Notes under the pieces: generated by a model
Told to the model about the DNA's origin: nothing
Seen by the model: the letters and a program-made list of their open reading frames with translations, nothing else
The model's database searches: none
In this document: positions 18,095-26,540 of the stretch, one piece after another
How positions within the stretch are numbered: the stretch's first letter is position 1
Layout of the letters: each line of letters starts with the position of its first letter
Assembly (NCBI RefSeq): GCF_022489065.1
Contig: NZ_JAKVTW010000004.1
Location: 186,001 to 250,000 of the forward strand
Length of the DNA stretch: 64,000 bases
DNA from: Vreelandella neptunia
GTDB taxonomy: Bacteria > Pseudomonadota > Gammaproteobacteria > Pseudomonadales > Halomonadaceae
Direction: 5' to 3'
Translations under genes and position numbers: made by a program

Positions 18095-19096
18095 TTAAGG
18101 GCGTGGAATGCCTAGCTCTTCAGGGGATTTTTCGACTGCATCCGCCTCAAACATGGACCATGCGGTTACGGACTGCCAGTTATCCAAGTACTGCTGTGCT
18201 TCTTCACCATTAAGGTTGAGTGATTCGCCGCCAAAGTTGGTTAAGAACTCCTGGAATCCATCACTGGCAACGGCCTGCTCATAGGCATCTTCCAAGGTAG
18301 CTTTCACATCATCGGGCGTATCTTCATGGACAAACACACCCCAAAATGGACCCCAGGGTAAGAACGACTCCAGTTCTGGAATAGCATCAGTGATTGGTGG
18401 AACGCCTGGCAGGTCTGCAAGCTCTTCGCTACCCAGCACGGCCAGACCCTTTAGACGGCCAGCACGAATCTGCTCAGCGACAGCAGAAAGGCTAAGGGGC
18501 ATAAAATCGATATGTTCACCCAGCAGCGCGGTTACGCCTGGGCCATCGCCACCGAAGGTCACGGTTCGCACATCAAGATCATCGACTGAGTTAATCATGG
18601 CGTGGATAGTGCTTGGTAGGCCACCCGCGCCGGTGCCACCCATTTTGAGTTCACCTGGGTTTTCGTGGGCGTATTCAAGCAACTCAGCGAAAGTATCAAA
18701 CTCGCTTTCAGGATGAGTGGCGATGACGACTAGCCCTTGCCCGATAATATTGATGGGATGCATATCATCGTAAGTGAATTCTGCTAAACCCATTAGCGGA
18801 TATAGCTGCGGGTTTTCGGCACCAAAAAGCAGATTGTAGCCGTCAGGGCGCTGACGCATGACATGGTTCATGCCGATAACGCCAGTACCACCTGCCCGGT
18901 TGGTAAGCACAATGGTGGTATCCAGTACTTCTTCTACATGAGGTGTCAGGCTGCGTACGACGTTGTCGGTTGCCCCACCGGCACCCCACTGTATGGTGCC
19001 TTGAATGTTACGCTCGGGATAATCGGCGAAAGCGCCGCCCGCAACTGCTATAGAGCCGATAGCGATGGCCAACTGGGTGAAAAGTGGCTTAGTCAT
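18095..19096 (-). CDS. tctC: TctC/Bug-family periplasmic binding protein of TTT transporter 1
   Basis: Periplasmic receptor, 333 residues with an N-terminal signal peptide (cleavage near GGAFA-DYP). The Bug-fold markers are IQWGAGGATDNVVRSL, VLTNRAGGTGVIG, and MGGTGAGGLPSTIHAMI. Strong Shine-Dalgarno GGAGG 7 bases before the ATG. First gene of the tctCBA operon, with a tripartite PcaR-type operator 50-85 bp upstream, which makes an aromatic or hydroaromatic ligand likely. Confidence 0.9.
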   Translation of the reverse strand: MTKPLFTQLAIAIGSIAVAGGAFADYPERNIQGTIQWGAGGATDNVVRSLTPHVEEVLDTTIVLTNRAGGTGVIGMNHVMRQRPDGYNLLFGAENPQLYPLMGLAEFTYDDMHPINIIGQGLVVIATHPESEFDTFAELLEYAHENPGELKMGGTGAGGLPSTIHAMINSVDDLDVRTVTFGGDGPGVTALLGEHIDFMPLSLSAVAEQIRAGRLKGLAVLGSEELADLPGVPPITDAIPELESFLPWGPFWGVFVHEDTPDDVKATLEDAYEQAVASDGFQEFLTNFGGESLNLNGEEAQQYLDNWQSVTAWSMFEADAVEKSPEELGIPRP

Positions 19097-19147
19097 GCTT
19101 TATCCTCCAACGAGTTATTATATTAGGTACTGCCAATGGCGTTATTA

Positions 19148-19181
19148 GTTCGCTTTACGAACTTAAGTACTTAAAGCGAAC
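19148..19181 (-). promoter_or_regulatory. Tripartite PcaR-type operator upstream of tctCBA-1
   Basis: Palindrome GTTCG-CTTTA-CGAAC (19148-19162) plus a third half-site CGAAC at 19177-19181, exactly 19 bp from the CGAAC of the palindrome. Read in the direction of tctC, the order is half-site then palindrome, as at pcaI. Confidence 0.72.
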
Positions 19182-19424
19182 ACTAGTGGTCGCTTTGATT
19201 GCTGTCAATCAACAATCGTTCTTATAAGACCAAGGTGTAATGCATCATCAAGGCCTATTCGACGCTATTGTAAGCTGCGCTTAATAAGAAGAAGTAATTG
19301 AGCAAAGCATGCATTAGTTCCTCTTTCTACTCATTATAAAGGGCGTAGTATCGCCATGTCCTTAGACGTAGTGCTAGCGGCGAGATGAATTGGTTGCCAT
19401 TACCCCCACTTCATCATGCATAAT

Positions 19425-19449
19425 GCGAACTAAAGAACGCTATGCGAAC
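19425..19449 (+). promoter_or_regulatory. Tripartite PcaR-type operator upstream of quiC
   Basis: GCGAAC at 19425-19430 and again at 19444-19449 (19-bp register), with a degenerate inverted half-site GAACG at 19435-19439, followed by CTATG and CGAAC. The CTATGCGAAC core is identical to that of the operator at 41444. A candidate -10, TATACT, follows 10 bases downstream. Confidence 0.66.
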
Positions 19450-19550
19450 AATGGTTGTCTATACTGCAATCTATTGGCTCAGCTATAACTAAACATAATA
19501 GTCGTGGTGCCCAAGCAACCCAGCTAGGAAGCACTACCTTGGAGGACGCT

Positions 19551-21395
19551 ATGCGCGCAATTGCAACTGTTTGCCTTAGTGGTGATCTACGAACCAAGCT
19601 AGAAGCCATTGCCCGCGCGGGCTTTGATGGCGTCGAAATATTTGAGAATGATCTACTCTCCTTTGATGGTTCCCCGGAAGAAGTTCGCAAGCTGTGCGAA
19701 AGCCTGGGGCTTACTATCGTTGCTTTCCAACCGTTTCGCGACTTTGAGGCGATGCCGGAGCCACAGCGCAGTCGCAATCTTAAGCGTGCAGAGCGAAAGT
19801 TCGAGCTGATGGAGCAGTTAGGGACAGATTTTCTGCTCGTTTGTAGCAACGTATCCCCCCAAGCCGTAGACGATATGGATCGTGTAGTGGCGGATTTGCG
19901 TGAGCTTGCTGAAATGGCCGCTAAGCGTAATATCCGAGTGGGGTTTGAAGCGTTGGCCTGGGGGCGCCATATCTCCGACTACCGGGATACATGGGAAGCG
20001 GTGCGCCGCGTCGATCATCCTAATTTAGGTATCGTGCTGGATAGCTTTCATATTCTTTCCCGTGGTCACGACCTTTCTACTATCGGTAAAATTCCTAAAG
20101 AAAAAATATTCTTTGTCCAAGTGGCAGATGCGCCGCTCATGGATATGGACGTACTTCAGTGGAGCCGACACTTCCGGTGTTTCCCGGGCCAAGGTCGTCT
20201 GCCGCTGAAAGCCTTTATGACTGAGCTCGCCAAAACCGGTTATGACGGTCCGCTGTCGCTTGAAATCTTTAGTGATGCCTTCCGTGCGGCGCCAACAGAA
20301 ATCACAGCGTTGGATGGCCTTCGCTCGCTCATTCTGCTGGAAAATCTGGTCGAAGAGGGGCCTTGGGCAAGCCCTATTCCCCCAGCGCCGCGCTACAACG
20401 GCATTCACTTTATTGAGTTCACCCTTGATGAAGAGAGCGCAGCCCCGTTGGGTGAGTTTATCGATGCCCTAGGCTTTCGACATGTGGGCCGCCACCGCTC
20501 CAAAAATGTTGAGCTTTGGAAGCAGGGTGATATTCATTTAGTGCTCAACTTTGAAACCGACAGTTTTGCTCACACTTTCCGTCTCCTACACGGTACCTCA
20601 GTATGCGCAGTCGGTTTTCGTGTAGATGATGTTGAGCGTGGGCTTGTTCGCGCTAAAGCTTTCAAAGCTCAGGCTTTCCGTGGCCAAGTGGGCGAAGGCG
20701 AGATGGAGATATCAGCGCTGCGAGGTATAGAAGGTAGCCTAGTTTATCTGGTGGATGATAAAGCGGCAGATGACTTGCAGTGGCGTACCGATTTTGAACT
20801 GTTTGATCAAGAGAGCCGCAATGAAGCTGGGCTGACTCGCGTTGATCATCTCTCTTATGTGCTGCCTGCCACCCAGCTACTTAGCTGGCAGCTCTTCCAC
20901 CGTACGGTCTTTGGATTTGACGCCGCAGCGGAGAACGAGATCATCGACCCGAGGGGAATGATGATCAGCCAAGCCGTCATCAGCCCAGAGCAGAGTATTC
21001 GCATTCCGTTGACCGTTTCACAAGCGCAGGATACCCAGCCAGGGCGGTTCCTGAGTGAATTTCGCGGCGGTGTACAGCAGATTGCCTTCGAGAGTCATGA
21101 CATCTTCGCCACAGTGGATGAGCTTCAAGCCCGCGGCTTGCCGCTGCTTAGAATCCCTCAGAATTATTACGACGACCTAGATGCGCGTTATGGGCTCGAG
21201 GAAGAGCTGCTGGAAGCAATGCGTCAGCGCAACATTCTGTTTGATCGCAATGACGAAGGCGATTTTTTACATGCCTATACCGAAACGTTTTCAGGCCGTT
21301 TTTTCTTCGAAATTGTAGAACGCCGTGGTGCTTATCAACAGTTTGGTGCCGCTAATGCGGGCATTCGCTTAGCCGCGCAGGCGGCACAGCGCTAA
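19551..21395 (+). CDS. quiC: 3-dehydroshikimate dehydratase with C-terminal HPPD-like domain (QuiC1 type)
   Basis: Converts 3-dehydroshikimate to protocatechuate, joining hydroaromatic and protocatechuate catabolism. The start at 19551 has GGAGG 5-6 bases upstream and gives 614 residues, close to the two-domain QuiC1 of Pseudomonas. Residues 1-260 are an AP-endonuclease-2-type TIM barrel with the expected metal ligands Glu133 (GFEALAWGRH), Asp164 (VLDSFHIL), Gln190 (FVQVADAP) and Glu238 (SLEIFSD). Residues ~280-614 are a VOC/4-hydroxyphenylpyruvate-dioxygenase-like module keeping His433 (VDHLSY) and a C-terminal Glu (FFEIVERRG), but with Gln510 (GVQQIAF) where HPPD has its second His. First gene of a quiC-aroE-aroQ operon under a PcaR-type operator. 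Confidence 0.93.
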   Translation: MRAIATVCLSGDLRTKLEAIARAGFDGVEIFENDLLSFDGSPEEVRKLCESLGLTIVAFQPFRDFEAMPEPQRSRNLKRAERKFELMEQLGTDFLLVCSNVSPQAVDDMDRVVADLRELAEMAAKRNIRVGFEALAWGRHISDYRDTWEAVRRVDHPNLGIVLDSFHILSRGHDLSTIGKIPKEKIFFVQVADAPLMDMDVLQWSRHFRCFPGQGRLPLKAFMTELAKTGYDGPLSLEIFSDAFRAAPTEITALDGLRSLILLENLVEEGPWASPIPPAPRYNGIHFIEFTLDEESAAPLGEFIDALGFRHVGRHRSKNVELWKQGDIHLVLNFETDSFAHTFRLLHGTSVCAVGFRVDDVERGLVRAKAFKAQAFRGQVGEGEMEISALRGIEGSLVYLVDDKAADDLQWRTDFELFDQESRNEAGLTRVDHLSYVLPATQLLSWQLFHRTVFGFDAAAENEIIDPRGMMISQAVISPEQSIRIPLTVSQAQDTQPGRFLSEFRGGVQQIAFESHDIFATVDELQARGLPLLRIPQNYYDDLDARYGLEEELLEAMRQRNILFDRNDEGDFLHAYTETFSGRFFFEIVERRGAYQQFGAANAGIRLAAQAAQR

Positions 21396-21452
21396 TTATA
21401 CAAAACGATAAATACGCTTCAGTGTGAAACAGCACTGCGCGGGAGGATACTC

Positions 21453-22319
21453 ATGAAACTCGGCCTGATCGGTAAAGCGATTATGAATTCCAGCTCGCCG
21501 GATCTCCATACTCGGCTAGGGGAACTCACCGGCATCCCAACGACTTACGACCTGTTTGATGCCAATGAGCAGCCGATTGAGTCGTTGGAAAGCCAGGTTA
21601 AAAAGGTTATTGCTGCGGGCTATCGCGGGGTCAATGTGACGTTTCCCTGGAAAGAAACCGCCGTTAAGTTGGCAACCCGCCCCTCCATTGGGGCCAAAAT
21701 GGTCGGGGCTGCCAATACACTGGTGTTTGAAAAAGGTGAAATTATTGCCGAGAACACCGATTTTACCGGTTTTATGAGTGGCTTTCGCGCCACGCTAGGT
21801 GAGCGAAAACCAGGACGAGTACTGTTAATGGGCACCGGGGGTGTCGGCAAAGCCGTCGCCTTTGGCCTGGGGCAACTTGGGGCAAGTGAAGTGATCCTGA
21901 TGGATTTGGATAGCGCCAAGTCACATCAGTTGGCCAATGAGCTACAACAGCAAGGCTTCGTCGCCTCAACGATTACCGCCGAACAGTTAGCGGAAACCGT
22001 GCCGCACTGCGATGGACTCGTAAACTGTACCCCGATTGGTCACGAAAAAAGCCCTGGCTGCCCAATCCCTGCAAAGCTGGTTCAGGCGCACCACTGGATT
22101 TTTGATGCGGTGTACGTACCGGCGGTCACCGAATTTATTACCGCGGCAAAGCAAGCGGGCGCAGCGGTGGTTAGCGGCGTCAGCCTCTTTGTGTTTCAAG
22201 GCGTCGACGCCTTTAAGCTGTTCTGTGAAGATGAAGCTAAGCGCGAGGCGGCTGAACAGCAGTCAGCCACGCTGTTTGCCCACTATCGTCGCGAGCTGAT
22301 TAAGGAGAATGACGCATGA
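21453..22319 (+). CDS. Shikimate/quinate dehydrogenase, NAD-type, catabolic
   Basis: Oxidises shikimate (and possibly quinate) at C3. The 288 residues contain the substrate-site [11 protein letters not shown], the catalytic dyad Lys67 (NVTFPWKE) and Asp103 (ENTDFTGF), and a Rossmann GTGGVGKA at about 128. After the second beta strand the sequence is MDLDSAK, with Asp151/Asp153 in place of the Arg-containing NADP pocket of AroE, which points to NAD+ and so to the catabolic direction. Placement between quiC and aroQ fits, and the stop overlaps aroQ by 4 bp. GGGAGG lies 7 bases before the ATG. Confidence 0.88.
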   Translation: MKLGLIGKAIMNSSSPDLHTRLGELTGIPTTYDLFDANEQPIESLESQVKKVIAAGYRGVNVTFPWKETAVKLATRPSIGAKMVGAANTLVFEKGEIIAENTDFTGFMSGFRATLGERKPGRVLLMGTGGVGKAVAFGLGQLGASEVILMDLDSAKSHQLANELQQQGFVASTITAEQLAETVPHCDGLVNCTPIGHEKSPGCPIPAKLVQAHHWIFDAVYVPAVTEFITAAKQAGAAVVSGVSLFVFQGVDAFKLFCEDEAKREAAEQQSATLFAHYRRELIKENDA

Positions 22320-22762
22320 GCCAAGGTAAAGTGCTGGTAATGCACGGCCCCAATCTAAATTTACTCGGTACTCGTCAGCCGGAAATATACGGCTATGAGA
22401 CGCTGGAAGACGTTAATAACGCGCTACGAGAAAAAGCCGTGATGGCGGACTGGGAAGTGAATTGCTTGCAGAGCAACCATGAGGGAGCGCTGATTGACGC
22501 CATTCATGCCGCTAGGCTGGATGGCACACAGGCAATTATTATCAACCCCGCTGCCTATACCCACACGTCGGTTGCCATTCTGGATGCGCTCAATGCGTTT
22601 GAGGGCAAGGTGATCGAAGTGCACATCTCTAACGTGCACAAGCGCGAAAGCTTCCGCCACCACTCCTACGTCTCCCTACGCGCTGACGGCGTTATTGCAG
22701 GGCTAGGAACGCAAGGTTATCAAGCGGCGCTGGATGCCATTATGAAGGCTGCCAGTGCATGA
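22316..22762 (+). CDS. aroQ: Type II 3-dehydroquinate dehydratase
   Basis: Interconverts 3-dehydroquinate and 3-dehydroshikimate. Its 148 residues show the type II active site: [16 protein letters not shown] with catalytic Arg20 and Tyr25, [10 protein letters not shown] with Asn77, and [14 protein letters not shown] with His103 and Arg110. Translationally coupled to the dehydrogenase gene (ATGA overlap). In this operon it most likely serves quinate breakdown, feeding QuiC, and would be distinct from a housekeeping dehydroquinase elsewhere. Confidence 0.93.
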   Translation: MSQGKVLVMHGPNLNLLGTRQPEIYGYETLEDVNNALREKAVMADWEVNCLQSNHEGALIDAIHAARLDGTQAIIINPAAYTHTSVAILDALNAFEGKVIEVHISNVHKRESFRHHSYVSLRADGVIAGLGTQGYQAALDAIMKAASA

Positions 22763-22765
22763 GTG

Positions 22766-23635
22766 CTATGTTCGCCGCGTGGCAAGATAAATACCCGCAG
22801 CGATAATGAGTACCGCGCCCAAATACGTTTCAAGCAGCGGGATATCGCCAAATACTAGGTATCCCGAAGCGGATGCCCACACAATCTGCACATAAAGAAA
22901 TGGTGAGACCAGTGAGGCGGGGGCACAGCGCATGGCCATAATCATGGTCAGTTGGCTACCCGCACCAAGTATACCCACCAGCAAAAAAAGCGGCATATCG
23001 ACAAGCGCGATGGGCGTCCAGAAGAACGGCACGACCAAGCTGCTTATCACTGCGCCCGCTAGCCCTGCATAGAACAGCGAGGTTAGCGGGTGATCACGAC
23101 GTCCAAAGCGACGGGTCGTGAGTTGATAGAGCGCAAAGCACAACGCCATGCCAAACGGGAGTAGTGCTGCAGGTTGCCCACGCCAATCGACCGGCCCAAT
23201 GGCAATGAGAACCCCTATAAAGCCCACCAGTACGGCCAGCCCTCGGCCTAGCGTCACACGCTCTTTAAGTAGCGGAATAGCCAGTAAGGTGACCAGTAGC
23301 GGTGCGCTAAAGTTGATCACGTAGACCTGTAACATAGGGAGTTCGCGCAGCGCTAGATAGGCGAACGTGCTGGCGCCGAGTAGCAGTAGACCGCGCAACA
23401 GTTGTCCCATGAGCGATTCGGTTTTAAGTAACGCTTGCCCGCGAGTGAAGCCCAGCCACAGCAAATAGCCGATAAGCACCAGCATATGCCCTGCATAGCG
23501 TGCCCACACGATTTGTACCGGTGAATAGCCTTGCCCTAGCCACTTAACGCCGGTATCGAGCATCACAAACAGCAGCCCCGCCAGCAGCATAAAGCCAATA
23601 CCGAGCAGAGGACGGTCGGCGGGTAAGGCCTTCAC
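22766..23635 (-). CDS. EamA-type DMT superfamily transporter
   Basis: 289-residue membrane protein with ten predicted spans in two EamA repeats (about residues 10-140 and 150-285). The second half includes the typical FLKERVTLGR-like sequence LLKERVTLGRGLAVLVGFIGVL and LGAVLIIAAGIYLA. Start is GTG at 23635, overlapping the stop of the TIM-barrel gene upstream by 4 bp. Members export metabolites or amino acids; here it is co-translated with a putative hydroaromatic enzyme pair, so efflux or uptake of a pathway intermediate is possible but unproven. Confidence 0.84.
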   Translation of the reverse strand: MKALPADRPLLGIGFMLLAGLLFVMLDTGVKWLGQGYSPVQIVWARYAGHMLVLIGYLLWLGFTRGQALLKTESLMGQLLRGLLLLGASTFAYLALRELPMLQVYVINFSAPLLVTLLAIPLLKERVTLGRGLAVLVGFIGVLIAIGPVDWRGQPAALLPFGMALCFALYQLTTRRFGRRDHPLTSLFYAGLAGAVISSLVVPFFWTPIALVDMPLFLLVGILGAGSQLTMIMAMRCAPASLVSPFLYVQIVWASASGYLVFGDIPLLETYLGAVLIIAAGIYLATRRT

Positions 23636-24471
23636 AAAGCAGCCAACAGCTCACGCGCCTTGGTTAATGCTCGTTGTGCACGCTCCAGCGCTGAAATGCC
23701 CTGTCGGCGAAGCCCGTCAGTTGGAATTTCTAAACTCATTGATCGTCCTTTTGGCAAAGCGCTTAGCAATCCTGTGAGATCGATATCGCCGTCGCCTGGG
23801 AAGCAGCGCTCTTGACGTGCCTGACGCAAAATCTCATCCATATCATCAGGAATGGGGCCCGCCACATCGCATAGTTGCATGTAGCGCAGCCATTCAGGCG
23901 GCACACTAGCGAGCGTCTCAAGGCGGCTTGCTGAACGATTGAAATGAAACGCATCGACGAGTAAGCAGGCGTTATCGAACCCATGACCACGCGCAGCACC
24001 CACTACGCTGGCGGCTTGCTCCAGGTTTTTCACGCCTGTCCAGGGCATAAACTCAAGATGCGGATAGAGGCCGCGAGACTTAGCTAACTCGCAAAGCTGA
24101 GCAAAGTTGTCCTGGGTGCGTATAAGGTCTTCGTCATTGCCCGCCACTAATACTTCGCTGGCGCCCAGCTCAGCACCAATATCCAGGATATGGGCAAACT
24201 CCTCAACGATCCGCGTTTCAGGCTTAAGGCGAAAAATCTCGATATCCAGCACTTGAATGCCGCTATCACGCAGCGCTTGCTGAGTGCGGCGCAGTAAGTT
24301 CCTATCGTTAGCGAGTGGAAAGTGATGCTCTTCCGGAGTGGCGGGAATCAGCCTAAGCCCCACAGCGTCGTACCCTGCTTCGGCGGCCACCTCAATCATG
24401 TCCGGTGGGGACAGCTCAAGCACTGTCAACGCGGCAAGCGAAAAGCGGGGAGAGGGGGTGGCATCAGGCAT
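23632..24471 (-). CDS. QuiC-like TIM-barrel (AP-endonuclease 2 family) dehydratase/isomerase
   Basis: A 279-residue single-domain protein of the sugar-phosphate isomerase/epimerase fold. The ligand pattern Glu140 (HLEFMPW), Asp173 (LLVDAFHF), Gln199 (YMQLCDVAG) and Glu248 (MSLEIP), together with ERCFPGDGDIDLTGLL, mirrors the N-terminal half of QuiC in this window. It is therefore probably a second 3-dehydroshikimate-dehydratase-like enzyme or acts on a related hydroaromatic; IolE/inosose dehydratase-like activity is the alternative. ATG at 24471 has AGGAG upstream and overlaps the FAD gene stop by 8 bp; a longer reading frame back to 24516 lacks an RBS. Confidence 0.78.
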   Translation of the reverse strand: MPDATPSPRFSLAALTVLELSPPDMIEVAAEAGYDAVGLRLIPATPEEHHFPLANDRNLLRRTQQALRDSGIQVLDIEIFRLKPETRIVEEFAHILDIGAELGASEVLVAGNDEDLIRTQDNFAQLCELAKSRGLYPHLEFMPWTGVKNLEQAASVVGAARGHGFDNACLLVDAFHFNRSASRLETLASVPPEWLRYMQLCDVAGPIPDDMDEILRQARQERCFPGDGDIDLTGLLSALPKGRSMSLEIPTDGLRRQGISALERAQRALTKARELLAAL

Positions 24472-26176
24472 CGGGTAACTCCTGGGTTGCGGCATGAAGG
24501 CCTGCAATATAGCCAAAGGTCATCGCAGGCCCCAGGTTTATACCACCCGCAGGGTAGAAGCCGCCCATGATGCTGGCCATATCACTACCTGCCGCATAAA
24601 GGCCATCAATAGGCTGGTTGGCGGTGTTAAGCACTTGTGCATACTCATTGGTTTTAAGCCCGGCAAAGGTGCCAAAACTGCCAGGCTGCACTTTTACGGC
24701 GTAAAAAGGCCCCTGATCAAGCGGTGCGACACAGGGGTTTGGCCTGTTCGCCGGGTCGCCGTTTTTACGATTGTAGGGCGTGCTGCCGCGGCCAAAGGCA
24801 GGATCTTCGCCTAACTGAGCGTGGTGGTTATACTCATCAACCGTCTGTTTAAGCCCTTGTGGGTCAATCCCGCACTCTACTGCCAACGCTTCCATCGTTT
24901 TAGCGCTTTTAAGGTAGCCTTTTTTGATCCAATGCTTAAAAGGTAGTGGTGCCGGGCGGCTAATGCCCAAACCATATCGACGTTGGAAGCGGTGACAACA
25001 CACAAGCCAGGAGCAGACCTCTTCGCCCTCAGGCACCGCCTTTACCATTGCATCGACGTAATCGTAGTAGCCGCTTGCTTCGTTGACGAAGCGACGGCCA
25101 TTTTTCAGCACACCAATCACGCCTGGTTTTGCGCGATCAATGATATGGGGAAAGTGGCCCACATGGCCGTCTGGGTAGGGAACCAGCGAAACCGGTGCCC
25201 AGGCAACGGGGGAGTAAAGCGAGGTGTCTACCACGCCGCCCACGGTTTCACCTAGGTGTAAACCGTCGCCACTGGCGGACGAGGGTGGCAGTGGCCAATG
25301 CTCCTCGCCCGTGGGCGTTTTGGGAAACAGCGCCTTACGCCGTGTGATGTCCCAGGGAAAACCGCCCGCTGCCAAGACCACGCCTTTCGCCGCCCGAATG
25401 GAGACGTCGCCTTCGGGCGTTCCAATTACTACACCCGTTACCCGTTCGCCCTCCTTCACGAGTTGCTTAGCGGGGGAAGAGACCCACATCTCTACCCCCA
25501 GAGCCGTCGCTGATTTAGCTAACCGCCCGGTGAGCGCCACGCCATTGACCAACTGCATGGCGCGACCATGGCGTGCCAAGTCAAAGAGATGGCGAGAGAC
25601 GCGTTTTGCAACGTGCAGAAACGCCCTCGGTGAACGCGTAACGTTGAGAAACGCTGCCAAATCGGGCCCGGCTTGAATGGGCATGCCGAGAAACGCTGTT
25701 TCGGGCATGGTGGTACGCAGTTTTTTCAGTGTTTGGATGTCTAGCTCGCGGCCATCAAACGGCGCAGCGATCACCGAGCGGCCGCCCGTGCCTGCGCCGG
25801 GTGTATCCCCATGGATATCCGCGATAGCGTTGCCAGCGTTAAATTGGAGGGCTGTCTTGTCGTGGAAGAACTCGACCATAGCGGGTGATGCCGCCAGGAA
25901 GGCGTCGATTTTACGCGCATCAAATCGCTCACCTAGTTCGTGGCGCAGGTAGGTTCTTACTGTTTCTGTATCTTCAGTAATGCCGGCGGCGCGAGCCAAT
26001 GGGTTGCAGGGCGCCCACATCCATCCACCCGACCAGGCGGTTGCACCACCGAGGCAGTCGGCTTTTTCGACCACCACGACTTTCAAACCTTGATGTGCCG
26101 CCGTAACAGCAGCGGATAACCCTGCCGCCCCTGAACCAACGACTACGAGGTCAACGCTAATGGCGCGAGTGGGCAT
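24464..26176 (-). CDS. KstD-like FAD-dependent dehydrogenase
   Basis: 570-residue flavoprotein of the 3-oxosteroid 1-dehydrogenase / fumarate-reductase flavoprotein superfamily. The N-terminal Rossmann motif VVVGSGAAGLSAAVTAAHQGLKV is followed by GGATAWSGGWMWAP. The C-terminal FAD segment reads GLYAAGSDMASIMGGFYPAGGINLGPAMTFGYIAG. Such enzymes desaturate ring ketones next to the carbonyl; relatives aromatise 4-oxocyclohexanecarboxylate. Co-translation with a QuiC-like enzyme suggests desaturation of a hydroaromatic acid, which is inference. Start 26176 chosen for the GAAGAAGAG just upstream; an in-frame ATG at 26218 lacks a Shine-Dalgarno. Confidence 0.83.
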   Translation of the reverse strand: MPTRAISVDLVVVGSGAAGLSAAVTAAHQGLKVVVVEKADCLGGATAWSGGWMWAPCNPLARAAGITEDTETVRTYLRHELGERFDARKIDAFLAASPAMVEFFHDKTALQFNAGNAIADIHGDTPGAGTGGRSVIAAPFDGRELDIQTLKKLRTTMPETAFLGMPIQAGPDLAAFLNVTRSPRAFLHVAKRVSRHLFDLARHGRAMQLVNGVALTGRLAKSATALGVEMWVSSPAKQLVKEGERVTGVVIGTPEGDVSIRAAKGVVLAAGGFPWDITRRKALFPKTPTGEEHWPLPPSSASGDGLHLGETVGGVVDTSLYSPVAWAPVSLVPYPDGHVGHFPHIIDRAKPGVIGVLKNGRRFVNEASGYYDYVDAMVKAVPEGEEVCSWLVCCHRFQRRYGLGISRPAPLPFKHWIKKGYLKSAKTMEALAVECGIDPQGLKQTVDEYNHHAQLGEDPAFGRGSTPYNRKNGDPANRPNPCVAPLDQGPFYAVKVQPGSFGTFAGLKTNEYAQVLNTANQPIDGLYAAGSDMASIMGGFYPAGGINLGPAMTFGYIAGLHAATQELPDA

Positions 26177-26540
26177 GAACTCTTCTTCCCAGAGCAGATT
26201 ATTAAAAACGACATTCAAATAATTTAAGGGAGAGAGCGTGTGTTTGCAATACGTACAAAAGTTCGCGGTTAACTGATGTCTTTCGCGGTCAGTGAATGCT
26301 TAATAGAGCGGTAGCGCTTGCTTGGTAAGCCTCATCATACTTTGTTGGATATAGATGCTAATTATTGTGTGAAATCAGTGCTTGCTAATTTTCTTGACGA
26401 GTTAAATCCTCTTTAGCTTTTCACTTTTGATACTAAAGTCGTGTTTTTTATAGCTCAGGTAAAAGAGTAACCTCGCTGTATGTAATGCGAATAGATGTGC
26501 GAAATGCGAACAAAAATACAATGCAATATAGGAAGTTAAA
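26177..26540. other. Divergent intergenic region, FAD dehydrogenase / tctC-2
   Basis: 364 bp, AT-richer than its surroundings. It contains a PcaR-type operator at 26487-26511 close to tctC-2. Near the FAD gene there is an imperfect direct repeat, GTTCGCGGTT at 26261 and TTTCGCGGTC at 26281 (20-bp register), which does not fit the operator architecture. No further feature recognised. Confidence 0.5.
26487..26511 (+). promoter_or_regulatory. Tripartite PcaR-type operator upstream of tctCBA-2
   Basis: GCGAAT at 26487-26492 and GCGAAC at 26506-26511 in 19-bp register, with the palindrome GTGCG-AAATG-CGAAC at 26497-26511 (one mismatch to GTTCG-N5-CGAAC). Same layout as upstream of quiC and of the TRAP gene at 41488. 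Confidence 0.66.

Larger units (their letters stand above)
19097..19550. other. Divergent regulatory region between tctC and quiC
   Basis: 454 bp with no credible gene. It contains two PcaR-type operators (19148-19181 facing tctC and 19425-19449 facing quiC). A further 24-bp palindrome with one mismatched pair, AAAGCGA-A-CACTAGTG-G-TCGCTTT, lies at 19173-19196 and overlaps the third half-site of the first operator. The middle ~220 bp hold nothing I recognise. A TATAAT on the minus strand at 19117-19122 and a TATACT at 19460-19465 on the plus strand are candidate -10 elements. Confidence 0.6.

Noticed and set aside
20025..20408. 127-codon minus-strand frame within quiC
   Set aside because: Antisense shadow of conserved QuiC sequence without a ribosome-binding site.
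26261..26290. Further PcaR-type operator before the FAD dehydrogenase
   Set aside because: Only a direct repeat of TTCGCGGT at 20-bp spacing; no inverted CGAAC arm and not the 19-bp register of the other sites.
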